Origin: Megalonaias nervosa
Lineage: Eukaryota > Mollusca > Bivalvia > Unionida > Unionidae
Direction: 5' to 3'
NCBI GenBank assembly: GCA_016617855.1
Contig: JAECUM010000841.1
Coordinates: forward strand, 112,207-176,206
DNA length: 64,000 nt
In this document: positions 49,559 to 58,900 of the stretch, piece after piece
Layout: the number at the start of each line of letters is the position of its first letter
Position numbering within the stretch: the first letter of the stretch is position 1
The notes under the pieces: generated by a model
Databases searched by the model: none
Told to the model about the DNA's origin: nothing
What the model saw: the letters and a program-made list of their open reading frames with translations, nothing else
Translations under genes and position numbers: made by a program

Positions 49559-50107
49559 TCAAAATTGAGTCAAAGTAAATTCGGGTTTGTTAGTGTCTGC
49601 ATCTAACACAATCTGAAGATACTGAAATATTATTTTTTGTTTATATTTCTTCGAATACGCCGATTTATATATTTTATCCCCGACACGTTGTACAGCAGGT
49701 ATGCAAATATGAAAATATTTTCCATCTGCATTCATTGATTGAAATATTATCTCTTCGCCAGTTTCCACGTTCAAAGATTTAACAACTTTCGGAAATTTAT
49801 TATATTTTCCAGTTTTATCAAATTTACAATTTTGACTTTGTGTAATAAGTCGTAAATTACATAAAGAATTATTTTTCTGATCTGAATCAATATAATCAAT
49901 AACAAAACCATCTTCGATTGGTCCATGAAAATATTCGTAGATGAATTTATGTGATAAACATCTTTTATCCCAGCATTAAATCTGAGATAACCGGCATTAT
50001 CAACAACACCGACTGCTTTTTTTTAGCCGACAGTGCCTAATTACACCATCACGAGGTGCCTTATAATTCTTGATGGTGGGATGCTTCACAAATTCATTTT
50101 GCTCCAT
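49559..50107 (-). pseudogene. HNH homing-type endonuclease
   Basis: On the minus strand from ATG at 50107 (MEQNEFVKHPTIKNYKAPRD). After two frameshifts near 50020 and 49960 comes HKFIYEYFHGPIEDGFVIDY and IDSDQKNNSLCNLRLITQSQ. H-x-x-[IV]-Y-E-x-F-x-G-P-I-x-x-G-x-V-I-D-[HY]-I-D-x-[DN]-x-x-N-N-x-x-x-N-L-R is the HNH fold of phage and intron homing endonucleases. Here the usual H of the D-H-I-D box is Y, so activity is doubtful even before the frameshifts. The C-terminal 85 residues include a second beta-helical stretch. In mobile elements such genes may act as cargo or as nicking nucleases. Confidence 0.75.
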
Positions 50108-50230
50108 TTATATAATAATATTATTTGTCTAAATTATTATTTTATTGTTGTGGTGAAAATCTGGCAAGATAGTCTTCGGCGCTTTTAATGAGAGACTCAT
50201 TTCCGACGCCATCGGTATTATTTTTTTTTT

Positions 50231-50470
50231 TTAATCATAATATCGTTTCAGCTGTCCGTATTGTTTACCACCGCATTTTACATACAGCTGCGTTTCTCCT
50301 CTAACCCCAACACCACACTTCAAGCACGGTTTTTGTCCTAGATTCTCTCGATGAACGCTTTGCATTTGACATCCACAGAATTCATTTACTCAAGCCCTGT
50401 TACAAGGAACTGAAGAACCAACCATAAACCACTTGCATTTATTGTTTTCCTGAGTCGTTGTATATATAAT
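50231..50470 (-). pseudogene. small cysteine-rich (zinc-ribbon-like) protein
   Basis: Minus strand: NNKCKWFMVGSSVPCNRA, a stop, then VNEFCGCQMQSVHRENLGQ, KPCLKCGVGVRGETQLYVKC and GGKQYGQLKRYYD. Six or seven cysteines in C-x-C and C-x2-C spacing suggest zinc binding. The end Y-V-K-C-G-x-x-x-Y is similar to the beginning of the phospholipase-like gene at 55.3 kb. The start codon is not clear. A regulatory or DNA-binding role is possible but not shown. Confidence 0.45.
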
Positions 50471-50509
50471 TAAACTTGAATTTAAATATATATTTGCCTT
50501 AATTATGAT

Positions 50510-52485
50510 ATGGAGGAATTTGCGAGATTATCTGCGATTAAGCCTTTGAAGCCAGATTCGATCACGACAGAATAACCCCTCAATTACCAAGGCGAGCTTT
50601 GGTTGATTTACCGAATAAGACTCTAATCAATCGTATCAGTGAAGCAAAGAGAAAATTTCGCAACGATTGTCCAGCTCATGTGTGGTCAAAATTTCAAAAT
50701 TATACGCGACACCGATGGTGTTGTCGATGCTACAATGAATGATAAGCGAGCAACGACAATTATTAATTATCTTGACATTGCACGAAAATATATTTTTAGA
50801 ATAAAACTTATCGTGGCGACCGACGACGACACATGGATTATCCGTGACAAACGTGATCCTGTTTTATTACACCACACTGGAAATATTGTCACGTTAAATA
50901 AAAATTCAAAACCATGAATACTGACTGTATCGACAAACCTTATTATGAACGAGCATACCCTGTAACGGCAATTGTTTATGCGATATATCCGCTGAATGAT
51001 AAGCCTGACGGTGATAAACTTTTACCGATGAAAATTTCTCGCCTGAATTGTGTTGCTGATCGAGTTACAGAACATTTCACAAACGCGAAACAAGGAAACG
51101 GTTTAACGGATCTAAGACGTAAAAAAGTAAATGAGTGGGCAGAAACAGTTAAAGCTACTGGAGCGCCTATCAAAGAGGTTGCTGAACTGGAAAAGAAATT
51201 AAGATTTCCAATAAGAGTGAAGACATTAACTGGAGAGATTTTATACGAATCGAAATATTTAAAAATGGAGATTCGATAGAGATTATTGATCATAACGCAC
51301 ACGCGTGGACTTCTGATATAACAATATTTCAACAAAATCGAACTGTTAAATTCTATAATGCTGATATGTTTGATTTTATCAGAAATATTAGTAAGAGTGA
51401 CCCTGTGTCCGTGTGGTTGTTTCAAAGTTCAGTTTGTACGACCTAATGGAGATATTTATGGTACAGAATCTCTCCAAGACGAATTAAAAATCTTGCATTG
51501 AAGTACACGAACGATACTGATGTTATCAAACGATTACTCAGTAATTGTTTTACCGTTCCGTCAGTTGCTGCCCACGCTGCTCAGAGGAAAAATTCATGGA
51601 AACCAACACGATTGGAATTTCTTGAAGATGTTCAATGCAGTTATATCGAACACGGACACGGTGGATTATGGAATACTAAATACGATTATAAAGATGCTAT
51701 ATCGGTTGATATGGTTGCATCTTATACTGGAAGTTTTCTTGGATACGGAGAATGTTCTGAGTATTTCAAAAGATTTGGACATCCAAGACATGAAATGATC
51801 AGAGTTGCGATAAATGGACCCTTACCAGATTTTGACTTAACTGGATTTGTCATTCGAGTTTGCACAGAAAAAAACTTTCATCCGACTGTCGCTGTTTGGT
51901 TTGGAAAATATTTTATCGAACGCGGTTGGGCTGCAATAGTTTTATTACGATATATGCTTGATGTGAAAATATTGATATCGTTAACTGTAAGTGAAGCAAT
52001 TATATAATATCGTCCGCAGAAACAAGTTTGGTTACCACAACAAAAGAAATATTCTGATGATGAAAATCCTGATATGACTGATTTTGAGAATAAATTCGCA
52101 AAGGATCTTGGGAGGAAAATAATTGGTAAATTTACACAAGGAGGATCATATTATCATAAACGACATTGTTGTAGATAAATTATCGGCGAAGCTGAACTTG
52201 ATTTATAATGCTGATACAATGGAGAGAACCACATTTATCAGTCGGAATAATATTAATTTATCGGATGGAACTAAATTAGGTACGATTGTGAACTATACTG
52301 ATGGTGATTCACCACAGTTTACTCATTTTGGATCTTCGATGCTCGCGTATGATTCGATAAATTTATTATCGATGATAAATAGATTTTCTGATACCGCGAT
52401 TAGAGTCGCTACAGATTCATTTTATATGAATAAAAAATACGCAGGATTGCTAAAACAATTACATATCGGAGCTGATGCATCATGA
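50510..52485 (+). pseudogene. divergent family-B-like DNA polymerase part of fused replicase
   Basis: From ATG at 50510 through at least five frameshifts: FKIIRDTDGVVDATMNDKRA, IIRDKRDPVLLHHTGNIVTL, then EFLEDVQCSYIEHGHGGLWN, ISVDMVASYTGSFLGYGECS (about 51700-51745), KDLGRKIIGKFTQGGSYYHK (about 52090-52145) and AIRVATDSFYMNKKYAGLL (about 52399-52455). I read these last three as PolB motifs A, B and C in the right order and spacing, with D-x-x-x-S-Y for D-x-x-S-L-Y-P and A-T-D-S for D-T-D-S. No clear 3'-5' exonuclease motif is visible. It differs strongly from the PolB remnant at 18.6 kb. Only one in-frame TGA (52483) separates it from the helicase. Confidence 0.55.
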
Positions 52486-53674
52486 AGCGAACGGAGAATA
52501 AAGCGAGAAAAGATTCTTAATTATTCTGAATCTGCCGACGTTGAATCTAAGGAAATATGTTACAAAAATAAACAGATGTCAAAACTTTCATCAGCTGCAT
52601 CGGTATATGATCCTGTGACTAGATATAAAACAGTTTATCTCAATGGACCCGGAGGTTCTGGTAAAACAACACGTGCGATTGAAATATTCCTGAACAGTTG
52701 TTCATGGAATTTTGATATGGTTGTTTTGACACCCACACATAGACTAGCCAGTGAAATGACTGAACGAGGAGTTAAATCTCATACTTATCACAGCTTCTTC
52801 CGATGGAAGGGAGATACATAGACTCATGAACGAATGGGCGAGAGACATATTCCTTAGATTATTATTTGGGATGAAATTTGTACGGTATCGTTGGAGGTAT
52901 TAAAAATATTTCTTGATTGGTTGTTAACGAGAAATACTGTGATTATCATGTGTGGCGATCATGGTCAACCTCCACCTTTTGTTGGATTATCTCCACATGA
53001 ATGGCAGATTATTTTGAGGAGATAACTGATGATCATAGAGCTCATGATGAACCACTGAAAGAATTTCAAAGATTAATCAGACTGCAGCCAGATAAGATTC
53101 AATGTGAGATAATGCGCCAAGTAATTCCAGAGACTACGATGAATGATTTTTCGAATTTATGGAAACCTGCTGATTTGATAGTTGCAAGTCCGAAGACAGT
53201 TCGTGATACACTTCAGCAAGAATTATTTCTGTTACATATAGAAAAGTTTTCAGATCTACCTGTTCCATTGTGTTATCGCCCAGCAGACACACGTAAGCAA
53301 AATATTGAAGCTGAGATTCCTGGAACCTTGACAGAGTCATGGGAGAAACAAAAACTCGTTCTTAATGATAGTGTTGTTGTTGATGAGAATGCCGTTGAGA
53401 GCGCATTAACGATGGATAAGTCTCCGTGGACTCTAGGATACGCTATAACGATTCGTTCGTCACAAGGATGAACTATTTCTGATACAAAAATCTGGATTGT
53501 CGATGATCGGATCGAATGGTCAAATTTAGTTTATCTAGCAGTGTCGAGAGTTAGAAGATTGTCTCAGCTGCGGAGGGTTATCATAGACTGCGCAATGACT
53601 CAGGAAAACAATGATAGCAATTGTGATGATATAGTGAAGAAAACTTTGCTGGTTATCAGCGATCTGACATAAAA
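52486..53674 (+). pseudogene. SF1 (Pif1/RecD-like) helicase part of fused replicase
   Basis: In the same frame as the polymerase end, then KTVYLNGPGGSGKTTRAIE (motif I, Walker A), VVLTPTHRLASEMTERGVKS (Ia), IIIWDEICTVSLEVLKIF (motif II), IIMCGDHGQPPPFVG (motif III), GYAITIRSSQG (motif V) and NLVYLAVSRVRRLSQLRR (motif VI). All are standard for SF1B helicases of the Pif1/RecD type. Breaks: in-frame stops at 52819, about 52855 and 53469, and a frameshift near 52995. About 395 codons. It would unwind DNA ahead of the polymerase. Confidence 0.88.
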
Positions 53675-53911
53675 GGTAAACGTGACTTTGCTGTTGATAC
53701 TGAATTTATCATGGCACTGAAACAACGACAGAATAGTCATTGTGCGAGCTGTAATACAGTAACGTTATGGCAGTATTCGAATAATAATCCAAAATAATTT
53801 ACCGTGGATAGAATTAATAGTAATCTCGGTCACACACGCGAAAATGTGATGTTGACCTGTCTTGAGTGTAATCGACGTAGGGGTGCTGGTGTTCTGCTTT
53901 CACAGAAGTGA
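53675..53911 (+). pseudogene. HNH nuclease domain at the end of the replicase
   Basis: One frameshift beyond the helicase end, the frame reads ENFAGYQRSDIKGKRDFAVD, SHCASCNTVTLW, a stop, FTVDRINSNLGHTRENVMLT and CLECNRRRGAG. Paired C-x2-C motifs around a V-D-R-I-x-S-x-x-G-H-x-x-x-N-V core make an HNH (zinc-stabilised) nuclease fold. The gap to the helicase is only a few codons, so this is best seen as a C-terminal domain of the same protein. It ends at TGA 53909-53911 and overlaps the integrase gene tail-to-tail by 12 bp. Confidence 0.8.
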
Positions 53912-54892
53912 AGGCGGTGGTAATTGTGCATCCTCAGGAATTACTTGTAATTGTTCGCGTACAAATCCACGCTGAGGAGCAGTTGAATCTAATCTGTGGA
54001 TTGCAGGTCTACCCGTGGATCTTACCACGCTGGATATTTTATGTGTGGTCACACTCCAAATAGGATCAGTTGCTCTTTTTTTACCCCCTTCAAGTTCACC
54101 AGGTTCATATAAATATCTTACAGTCACACTACCTAGTACTGATTGTTTTGAGGAAGAGTCACGTCGTTGTATTGGTATATTTTTTCTTGTGATCGCGCTG
54201 ATGGGTTTCATAGAAGTTGCACGAGTAATTTCATTATTTAACGCAGCTAAAATACTTGGTAGTCTTATAACCCATTCGCGAGATCCCTTATTCCCGGACT
54301 TAAGGTCGGTGAATATTTCCTTTGCATATTGATATCCAAATAACCGCTCAGCAAGTGTTCAATTAAATCGCTCAACGATTGCCTGATCCCTATGAATTGC
54401 GGTGTGCCCTCGTCTGATTTTTACGTTATGTTTTTTCATCAGAGATGATACTGCACCAAACAATTCTTTGCCAGGATCAACTTGTAGTAGCTGTGGCCAT
54501 CGCAAGGGTCCTTGTTAATAAATTCATTCAGAAGCAGATGCTACTTCAGTGCTGTTTTTGTTGATAGTGGTTCTGCTTCTTTATATATACTTGCAACATC
54601 AACGACAGTTAACGCTTATTTGTATGTGCGTGATTGACGTCTACGTGTTTTAATAAAATCATGCGGTAAAAACAAAATATCTGCCTGATGAACTTCATTG
54701 GGAGCACTGACATCAAAATATGCGTACTGAATTTTTTTTAGGTGGTGGTAGATAAATTTGCCATATTGCCTGTCGTGCTAACCAATTCGCAGCAACAGAA
54801 CGTGTGACACCTGCTGCATCAGCAAGTTTACTAATCGCTGCTCAACCCCTCCAATATCCTCTTGGGCTATAATAAATCGATTCCATCATTAT
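53900..54892 (-). pseudogene. rve-family integrase (Polinton type)
   Basis: Minus strand from ATG at 54892 (MESIYYSPRGYWRG). An N-terminal helix-turn-helix-like part (SKLADAAGVTRSVAANWLAR) comes first. Then EVHQADILFLPHDF (first catalytic Asp), LLQVDPGKELFG (second Asp) and HRDQAIVERFN (catalytic Glu, about 35 residues on), followed by LPSILAALNNEITRATSMKP and an SH3/chromo-like end (VRYLYEPGELEG, PIWSVTTHKIS, RGFVREQLQVIPED). That is the D,D-35-E core and C-terminal layout of Polinton integrases. Four or more stops and frameshifts are present. It cuts and joins the element ends to host DNA. Confidence 0.88.
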
Positions 54893-54908
54893 AATAATAC
54901 TCGGTTGA

Positions 54909-55331
54909 TTAATTACCGGCCCCTAGCACTAGTTTACCTTTCATTGCAGATTTTATTAAAAAGCTAGCAAGTTTTTCTCTGAGAGATTTATTTTTTATGG
55001 AATATAACGAGTGAATCAACTTCACATCTGCAATATGTCGTTGTTGTGAATCCGGATTTTTATACGCGACATCATGAATGTGACATGCTTGATCAATCGC
55101 ATTTATTGGATACTGTCCAGGATGTTGGTTGGTATCATTCATCAAGTCGCATGTCAAGTCGGGTTCCAGGACCACAATAATTATATCCAGGAAGATGTTT
55201 TTCTCCTGGGTATTTAGTCCATGGAGTCCCTGGTAATTTTCCAGTGAAGTAGCGATATCACCACCTGTCTTCGTAGGAGACGAAATTAATCTGTATTTCC
55301 TTCTACCACATTTCACATACCTGCCTGTAAG
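54909..55331 (-). pseudogene. phospholipase A2-like virion protein
   Basis: Minus strand. Begins RYVKCGRRKYRLISSPTKTG; an alternative frame then gives YPGEKHLPGYNYCGPGTRLD (calcium-loop type Y-x-G-P-G), and the first frame resumes with AIDQACHIHDVAYKNPDSQQ (D-x-A-C-x-x-H-D, the PLA2 active-site helix), ending in a basic tail KSAMKGKLVLGAGN. Two compensating frameshifts (about 55230 and 55150) lie on both sides of the loop. PLA2 domains of this kind occur in parvovirus VP1 and in some Polinton/adintovirus-like elements, where they help cross endosomal membranes. The start is uncertain (no ATG in frame at the expected place). It lies 16 bp upstream of the integrase on the same strand. Confidence 0.82.
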
Positions 55332-55437
55332 CGCACACTTTTATTGTTTGTTATTACTGTTGTTAATCCACTGGTGGGGGTGGATGCTCTGCATCGAACA
55401 CAATATAAATCCATATTATTTATTATATTTCTACAAC

Positions 55438-56107
55438 ATGGATATCATTGACTTCTCAGGGACACGAAAGCAAGAGCTAATCAAGCATTATCCAGCGCTA
55501 CCAAATTCTATCAGAGCAATTATAATAGGTCCATCTGGGTCTGGTAAGACACGATTGTTGCTTAATCTGATAATGAGATGGCTCAAGTGGGATAAGTTGC
55601 ATTTAGTGTCACCATCTGTAGATGATCAGCGATGCTACGATGTGCTTAAAGATTTTAATGAAGAAGCGAAGTCGTCAAATGAAGACGGTAATGATATTAT
55701 TGATTTTATCACCGATATTGATGAAGCTCCATCCGTGGATGATCTCGATGGATTTATTAATAACCTCGTAGTATATGATGATGTGATGCTGGAGAAACAA
55801 TCAAATCCAGCTCGGATATTTTCCAGAGGTAGACACAAAAAATACTGATGTAATTTATGTTACTCAGCGATATGCACAAATATCTAAAGTTATCAGAGAC
55901 AATTGTAATCTTTTAGTTGTGGTTAATCGAGTCGATACACATACTCTGCGAAACATTCATCAGACTTGGTGTTCAGGGGATATGGATCTGATTAAATTCA
56001 AAAATTTCTTCTCAAAAGAGCAAGCTACCCCACACGGATTTATCACGATAAATTTATATGATCCTCGGTCGCGATATCGTATAGGTCTCGATAAAATATT
56101 TCGTTGA
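55438..56107 (+). pseudogene. A32-type DNA-packaging ATPase
   Basis: ATG at 55438: MDIIDFSGTRKQELIKHYPA, then IIIGPSGSGKTRLLLNLIMR (Walker A at residues 30-38), LHLVSPSVDDQRCY, NNLVVYDDVMLEKQ (Walker B), and after one frameshift near 55838, DVIYVTQRYAQISKVIRDNC (sensor-like T-Q) and NLLVVVNRVDTHTLRNIHQT. This is the FtsK/HerA-type packaging ATPase of Polintons, virophages and large DNA viruses. About 223 codons. Only one frameshift, so this is one of the best kept genes. Stop at 56105-56107, five bases before the right repeat. Confidence 0.92.
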
Positions 56108-56112
56108 CAGAC

Positions 56113-56360
56113 ACAGCAGCAGGGAGGACGACGACAAAGAGTGAGTGTCCGACGGGTAAACGAACACGCCATAAAAAATGAAAACATAAACGTCAAAAAC
56201 ATCAATAACAAAAATAGCTAACCCAGTTGAAAAAGTCTCGGTCGGTTAGAAGCTTCGGTTTGACGTTATTGACCTTGCATTTTCATCTCCATAGGAAGCT
56301 TTATTTTTGCGAATGGACTCTTCTAAAAACAAAGTTGTAGGATTCGTCCTCCCTGCTGCT
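56113..56360 (-). repeat. right terminal inverted repeat
   Basis: The complement begins AGCAGCAGGGAGGACGAATC and matches the left repeat throughout, with a 12-bp longer stretch near GACGTTTTTGATG that duplicates a neighbouring phrase. The inner boundary again carries the inverted outer motif (ACAGCAGCAGGGAGG at 56113). Confidence 0.95.
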
Positions 56361-56671
56361 ATTTCTGATCACTCAACTCGATGAAACATTAATGAGCTAC
56401 CTGGTTACATGATACAGTGACGTCAAAGTAGGGACCCGGGAAGAAAAATCTTGTCAGTAAACTGGTAGTATATCCGTGTCATGTTTTTATAACAAATTTA
56501 TTTTGATCGCCTTCCAATCCAGATGATTCAGTAACTATATGCATATTCTCCCTCGGACTATTAATTCTTACTCTTTGTCACTGAGTCATTGGAATAATAC
56601 ACGTTTTAAAATTATGACAAAATTACTTCTAAATTCCTAATATTACTTTGAATTTTCATTATATATCTATA

Positions 56672-56734
<63 letters not shown>

Positions 56735-56844
56735 TGAAGTAAATTTTAAAAAATAACTTAAAGGTAACTTGGAAATAACTTGGAGGTAGCTCGAAGTTAT
56801 CTTGAAGATAAACAAAACTTAGAGGTAATATACCATATGAATAC
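56361..56844. other. intron 10 after the element; (AAT)n
   Basis: No gene. An (AAT)n array lies at about 56677-56733. Confidence 0.7.
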
Positions 56845-57085
56845 CTGAGGCTTTTTCATAATTTCCAACTGTCCTCAAAAGGTCCAAAAAGAAATGGATG
56901 CTAATGATGTCAGTATAGAATGCATAAATATTGAATACCAGAAACATAAATCCAAAGCATTGTATAACTCCTAGCAGTAATCGCACAGTGTATATAACAA
57001 ACCACAAGTTCACATTAATAGGATTTAATCGTGTGGGGTCCATAAATACATCTACCAAATCATTACAGTTTGTGGAGTTTGGAGC
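56845..57085 (-). CDS. possible exon of an unknown membrane protein
   Basis: Minus-strand open segment of 80 codons with a good acceptor (TTTTAG before 57085) and donor (CAG|GTATTC at 56845/56844). Encodes APNSTNCNDLVDVFMDPTRL, then two hydrophobic stretches (WFVIYTVRLLLGVIQCFGFM and FLVFNIYAFYTDIISIHFFL) and DLLRTVGNYEKASG. An N-glycosylation site (N-S-T) precedes. I do not recognise the family and found no adjoining exons. It could be a gene on the opposite strand to the SLC7 gene, a captured exon, or chance. Confidence 0.3.
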
Positions 57086-57329
57086 CTAAAACCTTATACT
57101 GTTTCTTGATCTACTAAACAATAAAAAGACTTACTGTAACTACTCTACTCTGTTAAAGTCCCTACCTATTACAAATGCATCCCGGGTGATTTCAACTTAC
57201 ACGGTGTTAACAGACCATATGAACGATTACAACGTGGTATTCTGAACAGATTATTGAATTAATATGTGAAGATTAGAAATAATAGATTTTAAACGAATAC
57301 CAATTATAGATGTTATTTGTCCGATTAAT

Positions 57330-58900
57330 GATTTTTTTTTTCAATAATGTCAGAATTATCTGAAGAATATACTATTGAGTTTCGTTTTAGATTCGAGGGG
57401 AATAAATAGAAAAAAGGAAGATATAAACAACGAGTTAAACTTGAAAATAATGACATTAAAAATTGCAGATCCGGTAGAAAGAAGTCTGATGCATCTAATA
57501 TTGATAATATAGAAACAAAACAAAATCTGTTAAACTGTCAGTACTGCGTAAACAAATTGATGATAACAACTAAAAAACTTCAACTGCTCAGAGATATATT
57601 TACCAAAAGATTTAAAACGTTATCAACTGCTTTAAAAAGCTTTTCGAACTGTTAACTCGGAATCAAAGATAAAACCTCAAAACAGCATACATACCTCAAT
57701 TGAAGCAATTGAATAAAAGATAAATGCTGAACTATTAGCTTTTTAAAGAGTGACGTGGAGCAATTAAAGAGGTCTATAAATCAATTATAACGCTTTAGAA
57801 TCACAACTTAAACAGTTGCATAAAGAATCAAAAGAAGATAAACACAGTGAAGATATTTAAAACGAGCTGATGACTCCAAAGCCGGATTGAAAATGTTTGA
57901 AGATAGGCTGACCGAAATAAAATATAAGATTTAAAAGAACTGGACATAGTGACAAAAATGGCCTCTCTGCCGGAAGTAAGAAATGTTTTAAAATGTATTA
58001 AAGTATAAACAGCCAAAAAAGACCTTCTCAGTAATATTGATGTGGTACAAAGGAATTATGGGTGAATTAGATAAAACGGTGAAACTATTAAGAAGAAATT
58101 TTTATGAACATAAAATAACAGATAACAGAAAAAATAAAAAATGAAATTTAAATCTGATACAAAAAAAAAAAAAACAAAAAAAAAAATAAAAATAAAAAAT
58201 AAAGATAGAACAAAAGCAGAATAATCTAAGAATTAATTGCTTAAACATATTTCAACTCTGCGTGGAGTATTGGTTTACTTTAGAAAAAACTTTTTAGGAG
58301 ATATAGAGAAATTCATAACTCATTTAAACCTAGATATTAAATCTAATCCAGAAATACCTTGAAGGATATATTTTATTTTCCTTAAACAATAGAGGAGTTG
58401 CTGTTTTATTGCATCATTAAAAGAGACTATATATCTACGTCATAGTCGACAAAGAAGATAAACGATCACGAATAAAGAGTGTTTGGGGGTCTATTTAATG
58501 CTGTAATTTTTTTCTATTACAATTCAAAAACTAATTTAAAATACCATTGTTTTAAACTGAAATATCAATGCAGACATAAGTTTGAATTTTATATTACATT
58601 AAAGGGGTATAATTGACATAGTGATGTCCCAGTACCTATAGATAGATCATATGTAATAAAAGAATCAAAATATACTTATAAAAAAAGACATAATGCTATT
58701 TCTTTCAATTAAAGGAGTTAAAGACAGTATTGATGGGTCTTTAGATCGAAGTTTCAAAATTGGGGCCATTATAAACATATACCAATATTGAATATGAATC
58801 AAACATTACAAAAGAAAGGGGGTTTTTTTTAGTCAGTATTTAAATAATTTTGTTCAGACTTTTGCTCTCTAATCTTCTAATAATCCAAACTATATTATCC
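57330..58900 (+). pseudogene. decayed element, coiled-coil part
   Basis: Short plus-strand fragments such as YTIEFRFRFEG, KKSDASNIDNIETKQNLLN and LESQLKQLHKESKEDKHSED are in many broken frames, polar and Lys/Glu-rich, like the coiled-coil proteins of virus-like elements. There is an A-rich run near 58162-58205. Taken alone this is weak; it gains some weight from the capsid-like fragments that follow. Confidence 0.3.

Larger units (their letters stand above)
40516..56360 (+). mobile_element. Polinton/Maverick-like element, nearly full length, inactivated
   Basis: 15.8 kb bounded by long inverted repeats (40516-40750 and 56113-56360). Gene content is that of a Polinton: rve integrase, A32-type packaging ATPase, adenain-like protease, double-jelly-roll major capsid protein, minor virion proteins, fibre, phospholipase A2-like protein and a divergent DNA polymerase. 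Added to these are an SF1 helicase and two HNH nucleases. Length, AG...CT ends and gene set are all in the usual range for the class. I could not find a 6-bp target duplication. Almost every gene has stops or frameshifts and the capsid region has an internal deletion, so this copy cannot act on its own. It lies in intron 10 of the SLC7 gene. Confidence 0.93.

Noticed and set aside
40505..56372. 6-bp target duplication of the Polinton-like element
   Set aside because: Flanks TTATTGC on the left and ATTTCTG on the right do not match over six bases at any plausible boundary.
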